Assembly: GCA_963813635.1 (NCBI GenBank)
Contig: CAWEZO010000014.1
Span: 1 to 64,000 of the forward strand
Reading direction: 5' to 3'
DNA length: 64,000 nucleotides
Source: JBBRZM01 sp963813635
GTDB taxonomy: Bacteria; Actinomycetota; Acidimicrobiia; IMCC26256; JBBRZM01
In this document: positions 45,351-56,075 of the stretch, in pieces
Layout: each line of letters opens with the position of its first letter
How positions within the stretch are numbered: the first letter of the stretch is position 1
Notes under the pieces: generated by a model
What the model was told of the DNA's origin: nothing
What the model saw: the letters and a program-made list of their open reading frames with translations, nothing else
Database searches by the model: none
Program-made: the position numbers and the translations under genes

Positions 45351-47757
45351 ATGGACACGGATTTCGCTGTCGTGCCGGACTGGTTCCCCTGGGAGAACGC
45401 CGGCGCCTCGATCGCCGTCGCGGACGTCGACGCCGACGGGCGTCCGGACGTCGTGCTCCTCATGGTCGACGCCCCCCGGGGCGCAACGCCGCCTACTACC
45501 GCGTCGGCCGGCGCTCGGCGACGACGGCGCGCTCACCGGCGGCTGGACCGCCTGGAAAGCCGTCCCCGACTGGTTCTCCTACGAGAACGAGGGTGCCGGT
45601 GTCGCGGTCGCCGACGTCAACGGCAACGGCCGGCTCGACCTGGTCGTGTTCATGGTCGACGCCCCGGACGGACCGAACGCCGGGTTACTACCGGGTCGGC
45701 TGGGACGCTGGACACCGACGGGCGCGGTGACCGGCGGGTGGACGGACGTGGACACCCATCCCGGACTGGTTCCGCTGGGCGAACGCCGGCGCGGACATCA
45801 CGGTCGCGGACGTCGACGGCGACGGCCGGCTCGACCTCGTCGTGCTCATGGTCGACGCCCCGGAGGGCCCGAACGCCGGCTACTACCGCAGCGGCCCGCT
45901 CGGACGCCGACGGGGTCGTGACCAACTGGCGGCCGTGGCAGGCGGTGCCGGACTGGCCGTTCTGGGAGAACCAGGGCGCGGGCGTCGCCGTGGCCGACCT
46001 CGACGGTGACGGGCACGCCCGAGCTGCGTGGTGCTCGCCGTCGACAACCCGGTCGGGAAGAACGGCGGCGTACTACAGCGTCGGCTGGCGGCTGGACGGC
46101 GCGGGCGGCCGGCCGACGGGTGGGGACCCTGGACGAGCCGATCCCGGACTGGGGGTTCTGGGAGAACCAGGACGCTGCGGGCTCGCGTCATCGCCGCTGG
46201 GCGCGGCGGGTATGCCGCACCTCGTCGTGGTCCGCGGTCGACGCCCCGCCCGGGCAGAACGGCGGCTGGTACCGCGGTCGCTCGACGCCATGACCGACCT
46301 CGAGATGGCGCCGCAGATGGGGGTCTGGCGCCTGCTGGAAGACGACTCGAGGTGCTCGCCGTGCACGCCGCGCTGCTGCACACCGGCGACGTGATGTTCT
46401 TCGCCGGCTCCAGCAACGACCCGGACCGGCACACGGCCCACCAGTTCGGCACGACCGTGTGGCACTACCCGGCGCGGAGTGGAGCCGGCCGGACACGCCC
46501 GTCGACCTGTTCTGCTGCGGGCACGCGTTCCTGCCCGACGGGCGGCTGCTCGCGGCCGGGGGCACCCAGCAGTACGACCCGTTCTTCGGCTTGACGCAGT
46601 CCGTCGCCTTCGACCCGGCGGCGGGACCCGCCGATCCCGCCAGCCCGACCGGCACCGCCGGCGCCTGGGTGATGCACCCGCAGATGGCCGGCGGGCGCTG
46701 GTACCCGACGCTGCTGGCGCTGGGCGACGGCCGGGTGCTCGCGGTCGCCGGGCTCGACGGCACCAGCCTGCTCAACCTCGTCCCCGAGATCTACACCGAC
46801 GGGGCGGGCTGGGCGGCCCGGCCGGCGTCGCCAGCACTGGCCGATGTACGCGCACCTGTTCCTGCTCGCCGACGGACGGGTGTTCTACAGCGGCGGCCAG
46901 TACGGCGACAACAACGGCGTCAAGCCCGCGATCTGGGACCTCGGCGACGCAACGCCACGACCGACGTCCTCGGGCTGCCGGACGCCGGGCATGCGCAACC
47001 AGTCCGCCAGCGTGCTGCTGCCACCCGCCCAGGACCAGCGGGTGATGATCATCGGCGGCGGCCCCTACGACATGCACAACCAGGCCGGGGCGACGGGCTC
47101 GACGGCGATCGCCGACCTCAGCGCCGCCGGCGCCGACCTATACCCCCGCCGCGCCCCTGCAACATGGCCGCGGATGCACCTGTGCGCGACGCTGCTGCCC
47201 GACCGCGCCGTGCTCGTCAACGGCGGCGCGATGATGGAGGAGAGCGCGGCGGATGCCGGCCTTCGACGCCGAGATCTACCACCCGGGGCGGCGGGCACCT
47301 GGCGCATGGCCGCGACGTCGCGGGTGCCGCGGCTCTACCACTCGGTGGCCCTGCTCATGCCCGACGGCAAGGTGGTCACGGCGGGGTCGAATCCGCAGCG
47401 CAAGACCGAGGAGCTGCGGATCGAGGTCTTCTGGCCGCCGTACCTGTTCGTCGGAGCACGCCCGTCCTGCACGCCCGGCGCAGGCGGAGGTGCACTACGG
47501 CGCGGGCCTGACCGCCGACGTCCCGGACGCCGCACGACCTGTCCTCGGCGTGCCTCATCCGCCCCGGTGCCACCACCCACTCCGCGGACGCCGAGCAGCG
47601 CCTGGTCGACCTGCCCTACCAGGTCGTCGCGCCCCGGACCGGTGCGCCTGCAGCTGCCGGGCAACGCCGCAATCTGGCGCCGCCCGGCTGGTACCTGTTG
47701 TTCGTCGTCGATACCGCCGGGGTGCCGTCCGACGGCTCCTGGATCCACATGACCTGA
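45351..47757 (+). CDS. FG-GAP-repeat/galactose-oxidase-like copper radical oxidase, many frameshifts
   Basis: About 800 residues when repaired. Residues 1-315 are five tandem units of about 60 residues (VPDWFPWENAGASIAVADVD, then GRPDVVLLMVDAP), a beta-propeller-like FG-GAP/VCBS type. From MTDLEMAPQMGVWRLLEDD a kelch propeller follows, then a C-terminal DUF1929-like domain. Likely copper and radical residues: Cys in DLFCCGHAFLPDGR, Tyr in GGRWYPTLLALG, Tyr-His in RLYHSVALLMPDGK and His in GATTHSADAEQR. Known relatives are galactose/glyoxal oxidases and GlxA of Streptomyces. No signal peptide is visible at the ATG 45351 start. Frame changes recur every 100-200 bp. Confidence 0.75.
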
Positions 47758-47783
47758 CCGTCAGCCGTACCCGGGAGACAAGC

Positions 47784-50289
47784 ATGGCGCTACCCCATGA
47801 GTGGATGTTCTACGAGGTGATGTGGCGGGCGTGGGCCCGGGGTGGCCCCTATCCGTTGCCGTGGTGGCTCCAGCAGACCTTCCGGCGCTGGATCGACAAC
47901 TTCGACGATGGCTTGTTCGATTCGAAGGAGGCCGCACTCTCGTCGAACGCGCTGTACCGCTACTGGAGCATGGTGGGGGTCAAGGATGCCCACCAGGAGA
48001 GCCTGGTCGGTCAGGCCGGTGAGGTCGAGCCGGTCTACGAACGGTACGCGGTGAGCTTCTTCCTCGTGGAGGGCAACCGGCTGCACATGCCCCACTGGCT
48101 CGAGCCGGGTGGTGTCGCGCCCGGCGCTCCGACAGGAACGGCAGGAGGGCTACCTGCCGGTAATGACGACGACCTACCGGCCACCGATGGGCGTCGAGGT
48201 CGAGGAGCGGACGCTGGCGACCACGGTCGGTGTCCGCCAGCGCGCGATCGTGCTGAACCGACTGACCGTACGGCCGTTCGGTGCCGGCGCGAAGGCGGGC
48301 ATGCTCGTGCGTCGCCGTGACACCGGTCAAGCCGAGCGGCTTCGTACGGCACGACCGGGCCGGCCGTTACCTGGCCGACTCGCAGCTGTCGTTCCTGCGT
48401 TACCTGCCAAGCGAGCGGCGGTTGGAGACCAACACGAGCGCCGGGCCGGTGTTCGACAGCGCGCCCGCCACGTTCGGCCTCTACGGCAACGCCGAGCATC
48501 GTGGGACCCGGAGGTGTACCTCACGGTCAACGCGTTCACCACCCTGGCGGGCGGCGGCACGCTCAACGGGGCCGAGACGGCGAGCGACAGCATCGCCGGG
48601 ATGTGCACGGCCGTGTTCGGCTGGCCGTTCGACCTCTCCGGCGGTGCGGGACTTCCGGCTCGACTTCCGCCTGGCCGTGGACGACTTCCGCGGCGCCGCC
48701 GATTTCGCGGAGTTGGCGGCGCCCGCGGCCGACGATCTCGAGGCCGGGAACCTCGCCTTCTGGCGCGGCAAGCTGGACGGGTCCGGGGTGCAGATCGACC
48801 TTGCCGCCGGTGGTCGAGCACCTCTTCGACCTCTACCGCTCCTGCCGGTCCGACCTGCTGATGCTGGCCGACGACGGCGAGATCCACCCGGGACCGACGA
48901 TCTACGACTCGTTCTGGATCCGGGACTCGAGCGTCGAGGGGGTCGCGTGCGCGCTCGCCGGCGACAGCGGGCTCGCCGGCGCCCAGTTCGGCCAGCACTA
49001 CCCGCGGGCGTTCAACACCGGCAACGAGCGGATCGGGCCGGTCTCGGCGCACGGGTTCTTCGGCGGCGAGCACGAGCGCAACGACCGGGAGTGGGACAGC
49101 AACGGCGAGGCGCTCTGGGCGTTCGGCCGCTTCGACCGGATCCAGGGGCCGGCCGCCGCGTTCGGAGCCAAGGTCTACGCGCCCTACGTGCTGGACGGCG
49201 CGCGGTGGATCCGTGACAACCGCAGCCCCTACGGGCTGCTGCCGAGCGGCTGGAGCGCCGAGCACGTCGGCGACAAGGACCAGCCGCACTACTGGGACGA
49301 CCTGTGGGGTCTGGCCGGCCTCTACGAGGCGGCTCGGCTCGCCGAGCGGGTCGGTGCCGGCGAAGCGGCCGAGCTGTGGGTGGCGTTCGACGACCTCAAG
49401 GCGGCCACCGCGAACTCCATTCGCTGGGTGCTCGGCGAACAGCGTCGCCGCGGAATCTGGGAGACGTTCGTGCCCACCGGCCCCGGTGACGTCGGGCGCC
49501 AGGACTCCACGATGATCGGGGCGCTGTGCTATTTCCACCCGTGCCGGCTGTACACGGGCGCCAAGCTCGGCGAGGACGTCGACCGGGCGTTCCGCCTCAC
49601 GCTGGAGACGATCTGGTCGCACTTCGTCCGGGGTGGGTTCCGCCACGACTCCGCCTGGCATACCTACGGCCCGTACCTGACGCTCCAGCTGGCGCACGCG
49701 TTCCTGCTGCTCGGCGACGTCGACCGGATGGACGCGTGCCTCGGCTGGGCGGTCGGCAACGCGGCGTTCGCCAGGATCAGCCGGTACGACGGCGCGGACC
49801 AGAGCTGGCAGGTGCTCCACCGGCTCGTGGAACGAGCAGCACGCCTACCCGGTCGCCAGCCGGCTCGCCGAGATCCCCGACCGCTGGTGGTACATGGGCG
49901 ACATCCCGCACGGCTGGGCCGCCGCCGAGTTCACGCTGTTGATCCGCGACATGCTGTTCTTCGAGGCCGGTGAGGACGACGACCGGCACCTCTACCTGAC
50001 GCCGGGGATCCTCCCTCGATGGCTCGGCGGTGACGGCGGCCGCAGTGTGCGGGTGACCGACGCGCCGACCACCTTCGGTGTGCCGTTCGGGTTCTCCCTG
50101 CACCACGACGAGGCCGCGCAGCGGGTCAGCATCGAGATCCCGGCCCCGCCCTCCGGCGTGCGGTTCGTGTACCCGTGCCGACTCGGACGCGTCACCGCCG
50201 TTCGCGCCGACGGTGTCGACCTACCGGTCACCGGCCCTGACGTCCATCTCCCGGCCGGCAGCCTCCAGGCGGAGATCAGGTACGGCTGA
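47784..50289 (+). CDS. Six-hairpin glycosidase-like protein, several frameshifts
   Basis: About 830 residues. MALPHEWMFYEVMWRAWARG starts 26 bp after the copper oxidase gene. A beta-rich N-terminal part (to about 350) is followed by an alpha/alpha-toroid: GPTIYDSFWIRDSSVEGVA, WDSNGEALWAFGRFDR, PYGLLPSGWSAEHVGD, HYWDDLWGLAGLYEAARL and RQDSTMIGALCYFHP. The D, W and E residues in these repeats resemble glucoamylase/GH65/amylo-glucosidase-type enzymes. The last 130 residues form a beta domain (GVPFGFSLHHDEAAQRVSI). Breaks near 48110, 48310, 48500, 48645, 48800 and 49830. Possible glycosidase; exact family not recognised. Confidence 0.65.
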
Positions 50290-50405
50290 CTTCGCTGCGT
50301 CGACGGCCCGCCGTCACCAGCCGGACTGTCGTCGACACGCACGGAATCGAACAGCGCGCCGGATGTAGTGTCCCGGCGCCGTACCAACGACGCTGGGGGT
50401 CCGAC

Positions 50406-52514
50406 GTGCCCACCGAGTTCGTGCTCGACCAGCCGTGGAGCCGGAAGCACGATCTTCCCGGCGTCCCGCACATCGCCGACGCCCCGGTCACCGCGTACGT
50501 CACGTCGCTCAAAGACGTGATCGACCTGTGCCGCGACCACCCGTCGGATCAACGACTGCACGCGGCGGGTACGCATTGGGCGCTCTCACCCGCGGCGATC
50601 AGCGATCACACGTTCATCGAGACCAACGACCCGCACAATCAACACGACGCGATGGCGCGGACGCTGCACAACGTCGTGCCGAAGTGCTTGAACCGCGATT
50701 TTCTCGACGCCCTCGGCAACGACTTCGCACCCAAGGCGACCATCGTGCACGTCGAGGCGGGAAAGCGGATCTACCAGCTGTACTCCGAGCTCGACCAGCG
50801 CGATCCCCTCACCGGTCCAAATCCAGTCACTGGCGACGAAACGCTCGCCAGCTACATGAACACCCACTACGGCAATCCTTCCTACATCGGGCCGTGGGGC
50901 TTCTACACGATGGGCGGCGCCGGCGGTCAGACGATCGTGGGTGCGTTCAACACCGGCACGCACGGGGGTGACTTCGATCGCGCACCTGTTGCCGACCTGG
51001 TCGTCGCGATCCATCTCGTTGCCGACGGCGGCAAGCACTACTGGGTGGAGCCCGCGTCCAGTTCCTACGGAACGCTGACCGACGACTCCATGATGAGCCT
51101 CGAGTTCGGCATCAACGAGTACGGCGGCATCGGCAACTTCGAGCTCATCCGCGACGACGACACGTTCAACGCCGTGCTCGTCTCCGCGGGTCGCTTCGGT
51201 GTCATCTACTCGGTGGTGCTCTTCGCTGTGCCGCAGTACTCGCTCTACGAGCGATGTCGCCTGGACGACTGGCAATTGATCAAGAACGACATCAAGAACC
51301 AGTCCTCGCCAGCTGTACACCGCGCCCACGGTTCCGAAAGACGCGACGTTCATGCCGGAAGGACCGGTCATAGGCCGCCAGCGCTTTCTCCAGATCGCGG
51401 TCTGCCTCACCCCCCACGCCAACTTCAGCCGTAACCGCGTCGGTGTCACGCCGGCGCTGGCAACTCGGGCTCACCGCCGACCCTCACGGCCGCGCCGAAC
51501 GGGTCGGCGACATCGTCGGGTTCGACCCGAGGATCCAGGGCCCGATGTTTTCGCTTGCGGGAAAGAGCCACGCCTACAGCCCCGGCGACGACCCCACCAA
51601 GGGCGCGCAGCCGAGCATGCTCGAGAGCGCGTGCGCCGAACGCGAGCTTCCTGGAGGGAGTCCTCGACAAGGTCATCCAGGAGCTCGACGAGTTTGTGCA
51701 GAGCGACGGTGCCGAGATCTCGGTCGGGATCGCCACGATCGCAGTGGTCGCGGGTACCGGTCTCTTGCTGTTGTTGACCGCGCTGTTCGGGCTCCTCGTC
51801 CTCTTGCGCGAGCTCCTTGATGCAATCAACGACGACACGCGCCTCGGCGAGGAGATGAACCACCTCAGGAGCGTCCTGCTCGATCCGCCGATCAGTGCTC
51901 CGCACGCAAAGGCGGCCGGGCTGTTCGTCTGGCAGCTGATCGCGTTGAAGGTCTTCGAGAGCCTGCAGAAGGAACAGGACTACGAAGCCATCAGCTACGC
52001 GATCATGGACCGCCGCGACTACCTCAACATCAGCTGCGAGGTGAACGGCGATTCGATCGAAGTGTTCTTCGACGTGGTCGACGACCGCCTCATCGCCTTC
52101 GTCGACGCGCTCATCGCCTTCGAGATCAACCAGGAGTTCCACGGCCACGCGTTCGTCGGCTACGCGTCACTCCGTTTCACGAGACCGTCCAGGGCGTTGC
52201 TCGGGATGCAGAAGCACTGGATCACGTGCTCGGTCGAGATCGCCGGTCTCAAGGATGTCGAGGGAAGCCAGGAGCTCATCGACTACGCCTCGCGATTGGC
52301 GCTCGACTGCAACATGGGTGCGCTCGTGCACTGGGGCCAGCACAACGACTACGTGGCGGCCGATGTCGACCGCCTGTACGGCCGGCCGACGAGTCCGGCC
52401 GGCAGCGACATCGCACGGTGGCGGCACGTGCTCTCCGATCTCACCAACGGCGGCAGCCTCGACGGGTTCAGCAGCGACTTCACCCGCCAGAGGGGTCTCG
52501 AGGTCAGCCCGTGA
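50406..52514 (+). CDS. FAD-linked oxidase (VAO/ALO-type) with inserted hydrophobic segment, frameshifted
   Basis: About 700 residues. The FAD domain (1-260) shows RLHAAGTHWALSPAAISDH and MGGAGGQTIVGAFNTGTHGG, the nucleotide-binding loop of aldonolactone/cholesterol/sugar oxidases. Breaks at about 51310, 51440 and 51640. Then an unusual stretch ISVGIATIAVVAGTGLLLL, TALFGLLVLLREL, a membrane-length hydrophobic segment, interrupts the substrate domain. The end has MGALVHWGQHNDYVAAD, the ALO-like C-terminus with a His pair. Probable sugar or sterol oxidation at or near the membrane. It starts 116 bp after the glycosidase-like gene. Confidence 0.72.
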
Positions 52515-52533
52515 CACGCAAGCCGGGCGCGCC

Positions 52534-52977
52534 GTGATCCTCAACACGTTCTTCGGACCGTGGCTCGTGAAGGCCGATTCGGTCGACGTCTCGCCCGAGC
52601 AGAGCATCGTGATCACCGGCTCGTCCGGTGTCGACGGCCGCTACCTCCTCGCGTACGGAGAACCGTTCGAGATGCTCGTCGTCGGTCCGGAGTGGACGTT
52701 GCAGATCGACGAGCTGGACCACGACGTGTGGACACCCGCGACGGCACGTCCACCCATTGCCGAAGGCGGCGCGCGGCGCATCACGAAGTACGACCCGGCC
52801 GACGGGTTGATCGCGCTCCTGGGCACCGGCAGCCACGCGTACGAGACACTCATGGGCGACATCTGGTGGCTCGGCATGCGGCTGCGCTGCATCTCGAAGG
52901 ACCCCGAGACCAACCCGGAGCCGACACCCAACCCCTACGACTTCACCGTTCCCCACGGCCCGACGCAGGAGGGGTAG
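52534..52977 (+). CDS. Uncharacterised beta-rich protein, 147 residues
   Basis: GTG 52534, 19 bp after the oxidase stop. The sequence ILNTFFGPWLVKADSVDVSP, then VITGSSGVDGRYLLAYGE and WTLQIDELDHDVWTP, is rich in beta strands, has an acidic, Pro-rich end (PETNPEPTPNPYDF) and one cysteine. I recognise no domain. Its position suggests it accompanies the oxidase. Confidence 0.55.
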   Translation: MILNTFFGPWLVKADSVDVSPEQSIVITGSSGVDGRYLLAYGEPFEMLVVGPEWTLQIDELDHDVWTPATARPPIAEGGARRITKYDPADGLIALLGTGSHAYETLMGDIWWLGMRLRCISKDPETNPEPTPNPYDFTVPHGPTQEG

Positions 52978-53302
52978 CTCCGGGGGTCCGCGGCCGGCGT
53001 CATGATGAGCTGTGCGGTCGCGGGCTCGTGCAAGCGCTCGATGTCGGCGCTCGTTGCGGCAAGTTGCGTGAGGAGCTGCCCCGGCCGAGCACATCGTGAG
53101 ATCCGGTGGCGCGCTCGTGTTCGGTCCGACCGCGCGCGAATTGTGCCCACGCCGCGAACCCCGCGGTCTTGAAGCGTTCGAGGTTCGGCCGCCCTGCCGC
53201 GCTGAACCACCGTCGGGAGCTGTCAGACGTGCCATCACGCTAGATTGCGAAATGGATGCTCCGTCGATCGCTGCAACGTCGAACGCCGTGAGGGGTGGGA
53301 GA

Positions 53303-54994
53303 GTGGCGCAACCGGTGATCTTCGTGGTCGATGACGACCCTGCGGCGCTCGAGACCCTCCGGAGTGCCCTCGACCGACGGTTCGGCAACGACTTCGTCGT
53401 GCGCGCGGAGTCCACGACCACGGGTGCGCTCGGCGTGCTGAAGGAGCTCCGCGCGGAGTCCGAGGTCGTCGCGTTGCTGCTCGCCGACGAGCGGCTCCCG
53501 GAGATGAGCGGCGTCGAGTTCCTCGCTGCGGCGCACGATCTTCACCCGGGCGCGAAGCGAGTCCTGCTCGTCGATCGCGACTACACGTCGTCGAGCCCGG
53601 CGGTGCGAGCGACGACAATCGGCCAGGCGGATTATCACCTGTTGCGGCCGTGGGTCCTCGAGGACACCCTCTACCGCTCGATGGGAGAGTTCCTCTTCGA
53701 CTGGTCGAGAGAGCAGGACCCCGCCTTCGAGCTGTTCCGCGTCGTCGGATCGGAGGGCGATCCCCGGATTCGCGAGCTCCGTGAGCTGATGCGCCGATTC
53801 GGGGCGCCGTTCGGCTTCTACGAGGTCGGGCGTGCACCGGGCCGCGAGTTGCTCGAGTCCGTTGGCGCGGATCCGTCACGGCTCCCGGTCGTGATCCGCC
53901 ACGACGGCCAGGTCCTGGTCGACCCCACGCTCCCCGAGCTCGTCCACACGCTCGGCGTGAGCGTCTGGGTCGACGTCGACATGTGCGACGTCGCCATTGT
54001 CGGCGCAGGACCTGCTGGTCTCGCGGCGGCCGTGTACGCGGCGTCCGAGGGGCTGACGACAGTGCTCCTCGATCAAGACGTGTCGGGTGGCCAGGCCGGA
54101 AGCAGCCCGATGATCCGCAATTATCCCGGCTTCCCGCACGGCGTCAGCGGCGCCGACCTGACCCTACGCAGCTGCGAGCAGGCGTGGCTCTTCGGAGCCC
54201 ACATCGCCTTCGCGCAGCGGGCGACCGCGCTCGACTGCCGCGAGGGGACGCACGTGGTCCGACTCGAGCAGGGGAAGGAGATCGCCGCCCGGACGGTCGT
54301 CATCGCGACGGGGATCTCGTGGCGACGCCTCGGTGTCGCGACGCTCGAACGCCTGGTCGGCTCGGGCGTCTTCTACGGCGCGGCTGCGGGCGAGACCAAG
54401 GCGATGGTCGGACAGCGCGTGTTCCTCGTCGGTGCCGGGAATTCCGCAGGGCAGACCGCGCTTCATCTCGCCAGGTATGCCGCGTCGGTGACGATGGTCG
54501 TGCGCGGCGACAGCATCACCCGCAGCATGTCGGACTACCTCGTCCGCGAGATCGAGGCGACGCCAAACATCGCTGTCCGTCTCGGCACCGAGGTGATCGA
54601 CGGCACCGGCGACGAGCAGCTGCAAGCACTGACGCTGCGCGCGCGCGACGGGACGGTCGAGGAGGTCGAGGCCGATGCGCTGTTCGTGCTCATAGGGGGC
54701 GAACCACACACCACCTGGCTTCCCGACGCCATCCTGCGTGACAACCACGGCTACGTCCTCACCGGACGGGATCTCTCGGGCGACGGTCTGGTGTCCACCC
54801 CGGCGGTGGGCAAACTGCCGCTTCCGCTCGAGACGAGCGTCCCTGGTGTGTTCGCGGCCGGTGATGTGCGCTACGGGTCGATCAAGCGGGTCGCTTCCGC
54901 GGTCGGCGATGGAGCGACCGTGATCCGGCTTGTGCACGAGTACCTCGAAGACGCGCCTCTGCTCGACGCGCACGAACGCGCGATGCCGAGGTGA
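53303..54994 (+). CDS. Receiver/thioredoxin-like/TrxR-like flavoprotein fusion
   Basis: About 563 residues in three parts. 1-130: receiver-like (VIFVVDDDPAALETL and ALLLADERLPEMSGVEFL, with the phospho-acceptor Asp). 130-230: a thioredoxin-fold-like domain (FGAPFGFYEVGRAPGRELL, LPVVIRHDGQVLVDP). 230-560: pyridine-nucleotide-disulfide oxidoreductase with VAIVGAGPAGLAAAVYAA (FAD), VFLVGAGNSAGQTAL (NADPH) and VPGVFAAGDVRYGSIKRVAS. The redox CxxC of thioredoxin reductase is absent (VFYGAAAGETK). GTG 53303 fits the family N-terminus and GGTGGGAGA; ATG 53252 is also possible. Confidence 0.83.
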   Translation: MAQPVIFVVDDDPAALETLRSALDRRFGNDFVVRAESTTTGALGVLKELRAESEVVALLLADERLPEMSGVEFLAAAHDLHPGAKRVLLVDRDYTSSSPAVRATTIGQADYHLLRPWVLEDTLYRSMGEFLFDWSREQDPAFELFRVVGSEGDPRIRELRELMRRFGAPFGFYEVGRAPGRELLESVGADPSRLPVVIRHDGQVLVDPTLPELVHTLGVSVWVDVDMCDVAIVGAGPAGLAAAVYAASEGLTTVLLDQDVSGGQAGSSPMIRNYPGFPHGVSGADLTLRSCEQAWLFGAHIAFAQRATALDCREGTHVVRLEQGKEIAARTVVIATGISWRRLGVATLERLVGSGVFYGAAAGETKAMVGQRVFLVGAGNSAGQTALHLARYAASVTMVVRGDSITRSMSDYLVREIEATPNIAVRLGTEVIDGTGDEQLQALTLRARDGTVEEVEADALFVLIGGEPHTTWLPDAILRDNHGYVLTGRDLSGDGLVSTPAVGKLPLPLETSVPGVFAAGDVRYGSIKRVASAVGDGATVIRLVHEYLEDAPLLDAHERAMPR

Positions 54995-55089
54995 GACAGT
55001 TGCCCACGATGTTGCGGGCCGTCACCGCGCGAGCAAGCCTTGCCCGGTGACGCACGATGTAAGAGCGATGAACGTCGAGGACATTCAGA

Positions 55090-55386
55090 TCAGTTCACGG
55101 TGAGGACGGTGCTCTGCCAGTTGTTGGCAGGGTCGTACTGGAGCCGTACGATCCGGGCCGGGTAACGGGTTGGTAGTTCGATCGTCATGGTGTCGCCCGT
55201 GACATCCCAGCCGACCGGCAACGACGGGTCGAGTTCTTCGTGGATGCTGAGCCGCGACAGCAGTTCGGTGTAGGTCGTCCCGTTGGGTGGTCCCCAGTAG
55301 TGGCACTTCCCATCCCACATCCCGGCGACGGCGGCGACCTGGACGGTGTGCAGGTTCCCGGCGTAGGGGATGACAGCGAGGCCCAT
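55090..55386 (-). CDS. Uncharacterised small protein after the GH25-like gene
   Basis: 98 residues from ATG 55384-55386 (behind AAAGGCG): MGLAVIPYAGNLHTVQVAAV, CHYWGPPNGTTYTEL, GWDVTGDTMTIELP. It has the look of a phage or secreted beta protein, but no family was recognised. The same frame stays open into the GH25-like gene without a stop, so it might be its C-terminal domain. Confidence 0.5.
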   Translation of the reverse strand: MGLAVIPYAGNLHTVQVAAVAGMWDGKCHYWGPPNGTTYTELLSRLSIHEELDPSLPVGWDVTGDTMTIELPTRYPARIVRLQYDPANNWQSTVLTVN

Positions 55387-55957
55387 GTTTTCGCCTTTCC
55401 GTTGCTGGTCGGAACGCAGAGGCGCGGGTATCGATACGGGTGCGACGACCGAACGCCACCACGCATCGTCAGTGATCGTGTCCATGTCGTGCGGTTTATC
55501 CGAGTACTGGTGGATCTGCACGCTCAGCGCGCCCGCCAACGATGCGCGGATAGCCGGCACCCCACCACGGGCGCGCATCCGCCAGACTTCCCGGATAGTG
55601 GCCACCGTCCGAGTAGGTGCCGGCATTCGCTGGGAGTAGCTCGAGCGCCCGGTCGTTCTGCGCCGCACCTACGCCCGGCTCTTCGACGTCGGTCCAGTGG
55701 AACAGGGTCGGCCACCCGGCAACCTGTGCGAGGTAGTCGCGGACCTGAACGTCAACCGGTCTGTGCGGCGACAGCCAGAAGTAGGTCATTAGGATTGCGC
55801 CCTGATCGGCGGCACGTTTCGCGTTGCGGGTGAACCAGCCGCCATGCTCGTCCGCGCGCATGCCGGTGGCCCCGTCGTAGGCTTGTAGAATCACGAACTC
55901 GTAGGGCCAGAAGTCGATGTCGCCGTTGTTCCAGTAGACGTCGATGCCGGTCGTCAT
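55387..55957 (-). CDS. GH25-like lysozyme domain protein, one frameshift
   Basis: Start MTTGIDVYWNNGDIDFWPYE at ATG 55955-55957. The TIM-barrel-like features of GH25/DUF1906-type muramidases are seen: TGIDVYW (first strand Asp), FVILQAYDGATG, MTYFWLSPHRPVDVQV, LFHWTDVEEPGVG (possible acid Glu/Asp) and HQYSDKPHDMDT (last strand). The frame changes near 55540. No signal peptide; a tiny lipoprotein-like frame overlaps upstream. Phage endolysins often look like this. The stop between it and the next small protein is not visible. Confidence 0.6.
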
Positions 55958-55964
55958 CGGCAGG

Positions 55965-56075
55965 TCACAACCAGCGGCGCAACCCGCCGGTTGCGGTTTC
56001 GTAGTAGCCGCCACATCCGGTGAGCATGACCGTCCCAGTGAACACGACACATGCGCTCACGATCCGGCGCCTCAT
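55965..56075 (-). CDS. Small lipoprotein-like peptide
   Basis: 36 residues: MRRRIVSACVVFTGTVMLTG then CGGYYETATGG. The basic start, hydrophobic core and LTGC lipobox make a lipoprotein signal. It ends 8 bp before the GH25-like start. Could also be a displaced signal peptide for that protein, separated by an indel. Confidence 0.4.
   Translation of the reverse strand: MRRRIVSACVVFTGTVMLTGCGGYYETATGGLRRWL

Noticed and set aside
53096..53302. N-terminal extension of the receiver-TrxR protein
   Set aside because: The added residues are Arg/Pro-rich and unlike the family; the GTG at 53303 gives the expected start.
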